From Porticoccaceae bacterium (lineage in GTDB: Bacteria; Pseudomonadota; Gammaproteobacteria; Pseudomonadales; Porticoccaceae), in the NCBI GenBank assembly GCA_029252555.1, contig JAQXBF010000039.1:1-64000 (forward strand): DNA of 64,000 nt, read 5' to 3'. Numbering within the stretch: position 1 is the first letter of the stretch; every line of letters starts with the position of its first letter. Below are positions 26,943 through 36,104 of this stretch, piece after piece. Position numbers and translations under genes: made by a program. A model generated the notes under the pieces. That model had not been told where the DNA came from. It did no database searches and was given only the letters and a program-made list of their open reading frames with translations.

Positions 26943-28438
26943 AGGTCCTCACCGCGGCTCCACCAAGCGTGAAAACCCAGAGGTACGCGCTGGGGCATTT
27001 TAATTCGGGCTATTGGGCCCTGGCCGATATCCTGAGCATCAAAGATTTGCAGCTGAGAGGTCCAGTCATTGCTATCAGTCACCAATGACATGATATAGCC
27101 ATGGTCTTCAGCGCTCTCACGGTTGGCGCCTTTCACTGGGGCAAAGGGCGTTTCGCTGCCGTATACGCCTTCGCCATAATTCCACTCGTCATACTGGCCG
27201 GTATCATTGTTGTACTTAACCACGCCGTTAAAGCGCAAAGTGTGGCCGCCTTCTTCCAGCAGGGGAATGCGCTGGTGGTAGGCATATTTGCCTTTGGTGC
27301 CCTGATAGATCTGGTTCACCTTATTAAATTCGGTGTTCATATCGCAGATATCACCTTCACGTACTTCGCCTGTGACCAGATTAAAACGCCAGCGATAATT
27401 ATTGGCCTCCAGTCGCATATAAGCCAGCATATGAGACAGGGCGCCTTCATCGTTTGAGGCGTCGGGCATAGGGTTGGTGGAGCGGCAGCCATCCATGGTG
27501 ATCCAGTCGCCTTCTTCCCAGCAGTTGGACACATGCAAAATAAAGCAGGGTTCGCAGTCAAACCAGCGGATATCGCTGGACTGGCCGTAGCGAGGGATTA
27601 TGCCAAAGCGGGCGGGTATATCCCGGTGGAATTTCAACACGCGCATTTTGTGATTGCGCAGCACACCGATATTATGGAAAAACGGCAGATCATGGAGAAT
27701 GGTGTAGTTGGTAGTAAAACCAAGATCATGGGGCAGGCGAGGGCCTGGTATTTCAATTTCCACCTCTTGGCGCAAGGTGCCATCAGGATTGGCAACACCA
27801 TACGTCATAAATGGTGCCTCATCGCCATAATCCATAAATAGCAGTTCGCCGGTGTTCCAGTCTACATGGCTATGGGCTGACATTTTGCGTCTAGTGCGGC
27901 CCTCAAGGTCAAACACGCCTTTATTTTCCAGGGTCAGTGGATTCATGCTGTAGGGACTGCCCGCATTATACCAGGTGGGCAGTAGTTGGCCATTAAACAG
28001 AATCACATCGGTATTGCCTGTGTCCTTGATCGGGGAGTCTGGCAGGGAAAAATCAAAAGGCCCCATCACCCCAGGCCATACCGCCTGGTTTTCTGCTAGT
28101 TCGCGCTGCAGAGCGTAGGTATGGATATAGCTATTGCGATAGGAGGCTTTGCCATCGCGGATATATACCGCATGCACCATGCCGTCGCCATCGAAGGGGT
28201 GGTAGAGGTTCTTAGGCTTAAAAACCGGATTCGGGCCATTGCGATAATAGGCACCAAACAGATCGGCAGGCAGTTCACCAATTACCTCCAGTTCACTGAC
28301 TTCAATTTCGTCACTGGTCGGGGCATAGGCACCGTGCAGGTATGGGTTGTCCAGCTCATAAATCCAGTCTTGAGTATTGTCGAACAGCGGTGCTGATCCG
28401 ATACATTTTTCGGTGACTTCAAAGGTGCTGTTGCTCAT
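26933..28438 (-). CDS. Carotenoid oxygenase / lignostilbene dioxygenase family protein
   Basis: Four iron-ligand His contexts: SAHSHVDWNTGELLF, TNYTILHDLPFF, CFILHVSNCWEEGDW, VPLGFHAWW. Confidence 0.9.
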   Translation of the reverse strand: MSNSTFEVTEKCIGSAPLFDNTQDWIYELDNPYLHGAYAPTSDEIEVSELEVIGELPADLFGAYYRNGPNPVFKPKNLYHPFDGDGMVHAVYIRDGKASYRNSYIHTYALQRELAENQAVWPGVMGPFDFSLPDSPIKDTGNTDVILFNGQLLPTWYNAGSPYSMNPLTLENKGVFDLEGRTRRKMSAHSHVDWNTGELLFMDYGDEAPFMTYGVANPDGTLRQEVEIEIPGPRLPHDLGFTTNYTILHDLPFFHNIGVLRNHKMRVLKFHRDIPARFGIIPRYGQSSDIRWFDCEPCFILHVSNCWEEGDWITMDGCRSTNPMPDASNDEGALSHMLAYMRLEANNYRWRFNLVTGEVREGDICDMNTEFNKVNQIYQGTKGKYAYHQRIPLLEEGGHTLRFNGVVKYNNDTGQYDEWNYGEGVYGSETPFAPVKGANRESAEDHGYIMSLVTDSNDWTSQLQIFDAQDIGQGPIARIKMPQRVPLGFHAWWSRGEDLWK

Positions 28439-28611
28439 GGTCTGATCCCCTGGGGTTTAGCCGGACGCCTTAATATTTTGATAAGTCTAATTATGCAAGT
28501 ATATGCAATTTAAAGGTTACAGGGCAACTTCTCGGTTGCCAGCCGGTTGTGATCTCGCTAATATCTAGGCCACTATAAAAATTAATAACGCTGTAAAAGC
28601 GGGTTTTCTGA

Positions 28612-29592
28612 ATGTCATTAACCAAGCTGCGTCTGCCTGTTATTCAGGCACCATTGTTCCTGCTGTCTGGGCCAGAGATGGTAATTGCCAGTTGTCGCGC
28701 CGGTATTGTTGGTTCTTTTCCCAGTCCCAATGCTCGCACGTCAGAGATTCTGGAAGACTGGCTGATTGATATTACCAGTGCTCTTGAAGAGCCCCTTAAG
28801 GAAGAGACCCATTGGGGAGTTGAGGCCGCTCCTTGGGCGATTAACCTAGTGATGCACAGATCTAACCCCCGCCGCCATACCGATCTGGAGATGGCGATCA
28901 AATATAAAGCCCCACTGGTGATCACAGCTCTGGGTAGCCCAGAAGAGGCGGTAGCACCTGTGCACGGTTATGGTGGCAAGGTTTACGCGGATGTAAACAG
29001 CGTAGAGTTTGCCCGCCGTGCAGCCGCCACAGGAGTGGATGGCTTGGCACTTATTTGCGCTGGCGCCGGTGGCCATACCGGGCAGATTTCACCTTTTGCC
29101 TTTGTTGAGGAGGTGCGCCAGTTTTTTGATGGTGAGATTATTCTGTCTGGCGCGGTGAGCAATGGCCGGGCTATGTATGCCGCAGAAGTTCTTGGGGCGG
29201 ACTATGTGTACATGGGCACCAGATTTATTCCCAGCCATGAATGCTTGGCCGCAGACGAATACAAACAGATGGTCGTAGACGCGTCTGCTGGAGATATTGT
29301 CACTTCAGACTCTGTGACCGGAGTTAAGGCGAACTGGCTTAAAGACAGCCTGCGAAATGCAGGCTACGACCTCAATAATATGCCTCCCGCTGGCGATATA
29401 AATTTTCTTGAAGCCGCCGGTGATGTTAAGCGCTGGCGCGATATTTGGGCTGCAGGCCAAGCCGTGGCCTCTGTGACCGAGCAGCAATCTATTGCCGATA
29501 TTGTCGATCAGCTAGAACGGGAATATCTTTTGATTACGGCAACGGTTTTGGCTCCGGGGTCTGCTAAGGGACATGAAGGAAGAGCATTATGA
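28612..29592 (+). CDS. Nitronate monooxygenase family protein
   Basis: LPVIQAPLFLLSGPEMVIASCRAGIVGSFPSPNAR; ICAGAGGHTGQISPFAFVEEVRQFF; GADYVYMGTRFIPSHE. Confidence 0.88.
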   Translation: MSLTKLRLPVIQAPLFLLSGPEMVIASCRAGIVGSFPSPNARTSEILEDWLIDITSALEEPLKEETHWGVEAAPWAINLVMHRSNPRRHTDLEMAIKYKAPLVITALGSPEEAVAPVHGYGGKVYADVNSVEFARRAAATGVDGLALICAGAGGHTGQISPFAFVEEVRQFFDGEIILSGAVSNGRAMYAAEVLGADYVYMGTRFIPSHECLAADEYKQMVVDASAGDIVTSDSVTGVKANWLKDSLRNAGYDLNNMPPAGDINFLEAAGDVKRWRDIWAAGQAVASVTEQQSIADIVDQLEREYLLITATVLAPGSAKGHEGRAL

Positions 29593-31298
29593 TTACATCA
29601 TCTGCACAGCGTATTGCTGATTATCGAGAGCGGGGCTGGTGGGGTGATCTCACCCTCCACGGCATGTTGCGACAACATGCCCATAAGCACCCAGATTTAT
29701 TGGCGGTGGCAGATCAACCCAATCGCCAAGACCTTACCGGTGATGCGCCTCAACGGCTGTCATTTTTAGACCTCAACAATGCCAGCGATAATTTGGCCTC
29801 TCAGCTATTGCAGGCTGGTATAAAAAGCGGTGACGCTATTTTGGTGCAACTGCCCAATATCGCCGAGCTGGTAGTGGCCTATTTGGCCGCGAGCAAGATT
29901 GGGGTGATTATTTCTCCGGCAGCGGTGCAATACGGTGCCCATGAGTTGCAGCATATTTGCACCACCATTAACCCCACAGCGATGCTCACCATCGAACAGT
30001 TTAATGGCCTGCCACTGGCAGCCAATGCCCAACAGCATTTGCCGGAGACTGTGCAAGTGTTGGTGTTTGGATCGGACATCAGCGTCAATAGCATGGGCGA
30101 TAGTGGTGTTCAAAAGCAGCTCGCAGAGTATGAAGCCAAATACCCTGTTGGGGCTGATGATATTTTAACTATCTGCTGGACCTCTGGTACTACGGGCACA
30201 CCCAAAGGTGTGCCGCGCAGCCACAATATGTGGTTCGCCACATCCCGCTGCTGTGTCGAAGCAGCGGATTATAAGTTGGGTGACCGCTTTCTGAATATTT
30301 TCCCCATGGTCAATATGGGCTCGGTGGGGGCATTTCTCTACCCATCCATGTTGGTGGGCTGCAGTATTATTTTGCACCACCCCCTAGACCCTGGTTTGTT
30401 TTTAACCCAGCTGCAAGATGAAAAAATTACCTTTACGGTGGCCCCGCCTGCTGTGCTGAATCAGCTGGCAAAAAATGAGGCCATGTGGAATCAGTTCGAT
30501 TTTTCTGAGCTGCGCTCCATTGGCTCTGGTTCTGCACCACTGGCCCCTTGGATGATTGAAGCCTTTTGTCAGAAATACGGGTTAGAGGTGCTGAACTTCT
30601 ATGGCTCCAATGAGGGCATCAGCCTTTTTTGTACCCCGCAGCATGGCTCTGATGCTACCGAGCGCGCGACCATGTTCCCCCGGGTTGGCGCTGGCATCGA
30701 GGCTTGGGATTCCGAAGTTAACGCCATTGTCTACAGCAAGGTGGTGGATGTGGACACCGGCGAGGAAATTACCGAGGCCGGTAAAATCGGCGAATTATTG
30801 TTCGATGGCGCCACGGTATTTGATGGCTATCTGGGCACAGATAATGCCGAGGTATTTACCCACGATGGCTTTTTCCGCACCGGTGATCTGGTTGAGTTGT
30901 GTGGGGGAAGCAGTGCAGAGGGCAACCAAACAGCACCAAACTTCTACCGAATCGCTGGGCGCTGCAAAGATATTATTAATCGCGGCGGCATGAAAATTTC
31001 TCCTATGGAAATTGATATCTTGCTGGAGGGCTTGCCCAACTCAGCGGAGGTTGCTGTGTGCGCTTATACCGATGAGCGGCTGGGCGAAAAAATCTGTGCC
31101 TGCCTGGTGGTATCAGCGGATGCTGAAGCGCCCACCCTGAAGCACATTACTGAGCATCTTAGCAGACAGGGCATCGCCAAATTTAAGCTGCCCGAGCGCC
31201 TGGAACTATTTTGTGCATTGCCCCGCAATCCGTTGGGCAAGGTCCAGCGGTTTCTATTACAAGACATGGTCGGTCAACGAATTAAGGAGATGGAATGA
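29589..31298 (+). CDS. AMP-binding acyl-CoA ligase
   Basis: CWTSGTTGTPKGVPRSHN, NFYGSNEG, FRTGDL, GRCKDIINRGGMKISPMEI, PRNPLGKVQR; ATGA overlap with the upstream gene. Confidence 0.9.
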   Translation: MITSSAQRIADYRERGWWGDLTLHGMLRQHAHKHPDLLAVADQPNRQDLTGDAPQRLSFLDLNNASDNLASQLLQAGIKSGDAILVQLPNIAELVVAYLAASKIGVIISPAAVQYGAHELQHICTTINPTAMLTIEQFNGLPLAANAQQHLPETVQVLVFGSDISVNSMGDSGVQKQLAEYEAKYPVGADDILTICWTSGTTGTPKGVPRSHNMWFATSRCCVEAADYKLGDRFLNIFPMVNMGSVGAFLYPSMLVGCSIILHHPLDPGLFLTQLQDEKITFTVAPPAVLNQLAKNEAMWNQFDFSELRSIGSGSAPLAPWMIEAFCQKYGLEVLNFYGSNEGISLFCTPQHGSDATERATMFPRVGAGIEAWDSEVNAIVYSKVVDVDTGEEITEAGKIGELLFDGATVFDGYLGTDNAEVFTHDGFFRTGDLVELCGGSSAEGNQTAPNFYRIAGRCKDIINRGGMKISPMEIDILLEGLPNSAEVAVCAYTDERLGEKICACLVVSADAEAPTLKHITEHLSRQGIAKFKLPERLELFCALPRNPLGKVQRFLLQDMVGQRIKEME

Positions 31299-32530
31299 TG
31301 AGTGCACCTATTTATGTATTGGGCGGCGCGCAAACTGATTTTGCCCGCAACTGGGCGCGGGAAGGGCTGAATATCTACGATATGTTCCGCGAGACATTGG
31401 ACAGCGCCATCACCAAAACTAGTATCAGCCCAGAGCAAATTGAAGTAGGCCATGTGGGCAATTTTGTTGGCGACCTATTTACCGGCCAGGGGTTAATTGG
31501 TGGCTTTTTTGCCGAGGCCTATCCCGAGTTGGCCTATATACCCACCAGCCGTCATGAAGCAGCCTGTGCTTCGGGCTCCATTGCAGTACTCAGCGCCATG
31601 CGCGATATTGAAGCCTGTCATTACGACTTAGCCTGTGTGCTGGGGCTGGAATATATGCGCAATGTGGATGGCCAGATCGGTGCCGAACATCTGGGCGCCG
31701 CCACCTGGAAGGGTATGGAAGCGACTAATTGCGACTTCCCCTGGCCCTATATGTTTAATCAAATTATTGATGAGTATGATGCTCGCCATGGTATTGATTG
31801 TGATCACTTAAAAACCATTTCTAACATTAATTTTGATAATGGCCGACGCAATCCCAATGCCCAGACACGCAACTGGCAGTTGCAACCAGAGAATTACACC
31901 AACAGTGATCAGTACAATCCGGTGATTGAGGGTCGGGTGCGCAAAATGGACTGCGGGCAGATCACCGATGGCGCCGCCTGTGTGTTTTTGGCCAGCGAAA
32001 AAGCCGCCAAAAACTATGCCGCTGAACATGGCCTCAAGCTTGCAGACATACCCTGCATCAAAGGTTGGGGCCATCGCTCCGCGCCAATCAGTCTGGATAG
32101 CAAGCTTAAACTCAGTGCGGGCCAGCCTCTGTTGTTCCCCCATGTCAGCCAGATTATGACGGATGCATTGGGCCGTGCAGGCTTTGCCGATGTCACTGAT
32201 CTTGATGGTCTGGAAACCCACGATTGTTTTACCATCACGGAATATATGGCCATTGATCATATTGGCCTGACCGCCCCCGGAGAGAGCTGGAAAGCTATTC
32301 AAGAGGGGCGTATCAGCATGGATGGGGATTTCCCTATTAACCCCAGTGGTGGCCTGTTGGGTCAGGGCCATCCGGTGGGTGCCACGGGTATCCGAATGCT
32401 ATTGGACTGCGCCAATCAGGTGACTGGCCGCGCCGGCAACTTCCAGATCGAGGGTGCTCGGAATATGGCGACGTTTAATTTGGGTGGCAGTACCACCACC
32501 TGCGTTAGCCTGATTGTGGGCGTTAACTAA
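31295..32530 (+). CDS. Thiolase-like acetyl-CoA acetyltransferase (SCP-x type)
   Basis: SRHEAACASGSIAVLSAM, NPSGGLLGQGHPVGATG, FNLGGSTTTCVSLIV; overlaps the upstream stop codon. Confidence 0.87.
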   Translation: MMSAPIYVLGGAQTDFARNWAREGLNIYDMFRETLDSAITKTSISPEQIEVGHVGNFVGDLFTGQGLIGGFFAEAYPELAYIPTSRHEAACASGSIAVLSAMRDIEACHYDLACVLGLEYMRNVDGQIGAEHLGAATWKGMEATNCDFPWPYMFNQIIDEYDARHGIDCDHLKTISNINFDNGRRNPNAQTRNWQLQPENYTNSDQYNPVIEGRVRKMDCGQITDGAACVFLASEKAAKNYAAEHGLKLADIPCIKGWGHRSAPISLDSKLKLSAGQPLLFPHVSQIMTDALGRAGFADVTDLDGLETHDCFTITEYMAIDHIGLTAPGESWKAIQEGRISMDGDFPINPSGGLLGQGHPVGATGIRMLLDCANQVTGRAGNFQIEGARNMATFNLGGSTTTCVSLIVGVN

Positions 32531-33738
32531 TGCAGCCAGCCTTCGTCTACGATGCTATCCGCACGCCAAGAGGGCGCGGGCGAGCCGATGGTGACTTGGC
32601 GGGTATCAGTGGGTTTGAGCTATTAAAAACGCTTTATGATGCTTTGCAACAGCGCACTGGATTAGATAAAAACAGCGTCGACGATGTGGTACTGGGCTGT
32701 GTTACCCAGATGGGCGAGCAGGGCGGTAATATCGCCAAGACCTCGCTGCTCTATGCGGGCTGGCCCGACTCTATACCGGGCATGACCATCAATCGGTTTT
32801 GCTCTTCGGGGCTGGATGCCATCAATATTGCCGCCATGAAAATTAATACGGGGCAGGCCAGCTGCACTTTGGCTGGGGGCATCGAGATGATGTCCAGAGT
32901 GCCCATGCTATCGGATCAGGCGGCCATGTTTGCGGATGCTGAATTGGCGTTGGATAATCGCATGTTAATGATGGGCAGCGGCGCTGATTTAATCGCCTCC
33001 CTGCATAATATTAGCCGCAAGCAGGTGGATGACATCGCTTTTCAAAGTCAGCAGCGCGCAGCATTGGCGCGCTGCAAAAAGCATTTTAAATCTATTATTC
33101 CAGTATATCACCCAAGCAAAGATACATGGGTAACAGAGGATGAGTGCATTCGAGAAGAGCTCAGTTTGGCAGATTTGGCTCAACTAAAACCTTATTTTGC
33201 AGAAATGGGTGCCAATGGTGTGGATGCATTACAGCTCAGTGAGCATACTCATCTAAGCACAATTTCCCATGTCCATACGGCAGGCAATTCTCCGGCCATG
33301 GCCGATGCTGCATCTCTGGTAATGATAGGAAATTCGTCATTGCAGGACCAGGGACTTGTGCCCCGCGCACGTATTTTAGCTGCGACCACAGTTTGCAATG
33401 ATCCTTTACAGGTTGTTTCCGGCTGCGCTGCTGCCACCGCCAAACTAATGTCAGATCAGGGCCTTACCAGTGCAGATGTAGATCTGTTTGAATTGCATGA
33501 GGCCTTTGCAGCCACCAGTATTAAATGTCAGCGGGAACTGCATATTGATGCAGATAAGCACAATGTGAACGGTGGTGTGATTGCATTGGGGCACCCTATG
33601 GGCGCCACCGGTGGGATAATGCTGGGCATGCTTATTGATGAACTCGAGCGCCGGGATTTACGGTTGGGTGTGGTAGCCACCAGCGGTGCCGCGGGTATTG
33701 GTACGGCACTGCTTATACAGCGCGAGCCCAGCCTCTAA
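32530..33738 (+). CDS. Acetyl-CoA C-acyltransferase (thiolase)
   Basis: INRFCSSGLDAINIAA, NVNGGVIALGHPMGATGG, VATSGAAGIGTALLI; one-base overlap with the upstream gene. Confidence 0.9.
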   Translation: MQPAFVYDAIRTPRGRGRADGDLAGISGFELLKTLYDALQQRTGLDKNSVDDVVLGCVTQMGEQGGNIAKTSLLYAGWPDSIPGMTINRFCSSGLDAINIAAMKINTGQASCTLAGGIEMMSRVPMLSDQAAMFADAELALDNRMLMMGSGADLIASLHNISRKQVDDIAFQSQQRAALARCKKHFKSIIPVYHPSKDTWVTEDECIREELSLADLAQLKPYFAEMGANGVDALQLSEHTHLSTISHVHTAGNSPAMADAASLVMIGNSSLQDQGLVPRARILAATTVCNDPLQVVSGCAAATAKLMSDQGLTSADVDLFELHEAFAATSIKCQRELHIDADKHNVNGGVIALGHPMGATGGIMLGMLIDELERRDLRLGVVATSGAAGIGTALLIQREPSL

Positions 33739-34601
33739 CCTCGAATTAGAGGCCGAGTTAAGCAGGTCGCCCCCCCTTCTCCTTTGCGGCTCACTTCTAA
33801 ACCTTTATAGGTAGCCACATTACAACCGGCACCTTCCAGCCCGGTTTTAACACCGGGTAAGTTCTCCAGCATAATCGCCTGGCGCGGCGCAATGGCCAAT
33901 ACATTGCAGCCCATGGCTGGATATTCTTCCTCCGGCACATCGACAAATTTTATACCTAAGCCTTCAAGCCATGTAATAAAACTGGCAGGCATAAAGGGCC
34001 TGTATATTAGGGCTAAATCTCTATCTATGGGCGATATTATCGACATTAGATGAAGCACATCATCTGGGTGATCTGGGTCTGGTAATGCCACTATATGCAG
34101 TTCGGTATCTGGGCCGAGCAGCTCCTTCAGCTGGCGAATACCCTCGGCATTGGTGCGAGGGCCCAAGCCAACAGCTGCATGGTTTTTATCCAGCCAAATA
34201 AAATCACCGCCCTCTAGTGTACCGGGGCTAGTTATCTGGCCAGCAATATTATGTCCCATAGCCTCATAGGCGGCGGCGTTGGCACTTGCCTCTGGAGTGC
34301 GGCTAGCGCGGCCCATATTGCACAGGATTAAACCATTGGGGCTAATCAAAATACTGTCTCTGGTATAGATGCTGTCAATGGTCAAGTTATCAGCGCCTCC
34401 GAGCTCAATAATGTCGGCACCAGAGGCGCTGAGCAATTTTCGAAATTCAGCATACTCGGTTATGGCTTCGTCCAGTTCTGGCTTAGCGTGAAACCGCAGG
34501 GGCTGCCATTCCTGTTCAAGTTTGGCGTCGCTAACAAATGCATTACTGGCACTGCGAATAGCCACTTGGCTGATGGGAGAGTATTCATCAAAATTAGACA
34601 T
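33735..34601 (-). CDS. Amidinotransferase / dimethylarginine dimethylaminohydrolase-like protein
   Basis: NLTIDSIYTRDSILI, GTLEGGDFIWLD, MGCNVLAIAPRQAIML, GEGGATCLTRPL (catalytic Cys). Confidence 0.82.
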   Translation of the reverse strand: MSNFDEYSPISQVAIRSASNAFVSDAKLEQEWQPLRFHAKPELDEAITEYAEFRKLLSASGADIIELGGADNLTIDSIYTRDSILISPNGLILCNMGRASRTPEASANAAAYEAMGHNIAGQITSPGTLEGGDFIWLDKNHAAVGLGPRTNAEGIRQLKELLGPDTELHIVALPDPDHPDDVLHLMSIISPIDRDLALIYRPFMPASFITWLEGLGIKFVDVPEEEYPAMGCNVLAIAPRQAIMLENLPGVKTGLEGAGCNVATYKGLEVSRKGEGGATCLTRPLIRG

Positions 34602-34614
34602 GGGTTTGCTCTTA

Positions 34615-35961
34615 TTATTTTCTGACTAATGCGTAGATAGGCATGCCGATAAGGATAAGCATAAAGGAATAAAAAACAATCTCCCAGCCAGCGCCATATA
34701 TCGCAAAAAATGCATAAAGGAATGTGGCAGTGGAGAGCCCAACAGCGCGGTTGCGTTCTGGGCCTGGCGGATCAGATTTAAGAAAGTAGAATTCTGAAAC
34801 CGCGCAGAAGGCATAAGCCATTAAAGTTGAGAGAGTAGAGAGCATGGCCATAAAGGTAAATGCGGCTATCAGCCCTTTGGTGTAGTTTAAAAACAGCAGG
34901 GCACTAATAAACAGCCCTGAAACCATATAAGCAAATTGCGGCGTGCCGCTAGCACTCAGGCGTTTGAACTGGGCCGGCAATAAATTATCTTTGGCGGCGG
35001 CCAGAGCAACATTGCCCGCCGTTAATGTATTGGCATTAAGGGAGCCCAGTGTTGATACCAGAGCGCCCATTGTGATCAGCCCGGCACCGGCTGGCCCCAT
35101 CACTTTACTGGCGGCCAGAGCAAAGGGTGCCGGTGAGTTCATTAGCTCTTCGGCTGGCACTAACAGTGCAATAGCCAAGCTCACCAGTAGATAGATAGTT
35201 AGTATGGTAAATACAGCCGCCACTAGCACCCGAGGAATAGTTTTCTCTGGCTGCGCCATATTATCTGCCGGCACAGTGGCAGTTTCGATGCCGACAAAAG
35301 ACCACATGACTAAGGTGGTGACTGTGGCTAATAGCGCGGCTGGGTGAAGATCGGTAGGATTGGACGCAGGTAAATTAGCTGGCTCCATATAGGTAAACCC
35401 CAGCACAATCATAAACAGCAGCGGCAATATTTTGACTAAGGTAGATACCACTTGAAAGCGACTACTGCTCTCTAGGCTGCGAATATTTAACGCCACAATA
35501 GTCCATATCAACGCCAGCGCACAGAGCAGAGACAGCACTCTAGACTCTGTTATATGGGGGATAAACACACCTAGATAACCAACAAAGGCAATGGCTATAC
35601 CAGAGACTGCGGCAATACAGGCTATCCAGTAGGTCCAGGCAATTAAAAAGCCGGCGAAGCTACCCAGCCCTGCTTGTACATAGGCGTAGGGGCCGCCAAT
35701 TTTGGGAATACGCCGCACCAGACGCGAGAGCGATAGAGCAACTAATAATGTACCGCCGCCAGCGATAAGCCAGCCGGTCAGCCCCAGCAGACCATAGGGT
35801 GCCAGCAGGGTTGGCATCATAAAGACACCGGAACCAATAGCGCAGCCTACGGCTATAGACCAGCCGCGCCAAAAACCAATTTCATTATGGGTACTGGAGT
35901 TTTTATTATTGTTTTTCATGATCTTCCCATTGTGTCTATTCTCCCCTGAGGGAAAAAGCAC
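34615..35961 (-). CDS. APC-family amino acid permease
   Basis: SIAVGCAIGSGVFMMPTLLAPYGLLGLTGWLIAGGG; IPKIGGPYAYVQAGLG; multiple TM segments; adjacent to and same strand as the amidinotransferase. The true start may be internal (MKNNNKNSS). Confidence 0.87.
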   Translation of the reverse strand: MLFPSGENRHNGKIMKNNNKNSSTHNEIGFWRGWSIAVGCAIGSGVFMMPTLLAPYGLLGLTGWLIAGGGTLLVALSLSRLVRRIPKIGGPYAYVQAGLGSFAGFLIAWTYWIACIAAVSGIAIAFVGYLGVFIPHITESRVLSLLCALALIWTIVALNIRSLESSSRFQVVSTLVKILPLLFMIVLGFTYMEPANLPASNPTDLHPAALLATVTTLVMWSFVGIETATVPADNMAQPEKTIPRVLVAAVFTILTIYLLVSLAIALLVPAEELMNSPAPFALAASKVMGPAGAGLITMGALVSTLGSLNANTLTAGNVALAAAKDNLLPAQFKRLSASGTPQFAYMVSGLFISALLFLNYTKGLIAAFTFMAMLSTLSTLMAYAFCAVSEFYFLKSDPPGPERNRAVGLSTATFLYAFFAIYGAGWEIVFYSFMLILIGMPIYALVRK

Positions 35962-36104
35962 GTTAACAGGGAACTGTAATATTGCCTAGAATAAGTTGAC
36001 CTTGGGCAGGCTTGAATCCTTACTTATATAAGGTTACTTTAGGTTGCTACGAATAAAAAAATCAAAAAATAAAACACAGGCTGGTCTGGTGTGGGGGCTA
36101 CAAA

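Noticed and set aside
31808-32371. 187-aa minus-strand ORF inside the thiolase gene
   Set aside because: Fully antisense to a well-supported thiolase; no motif and no independent ribosome site.
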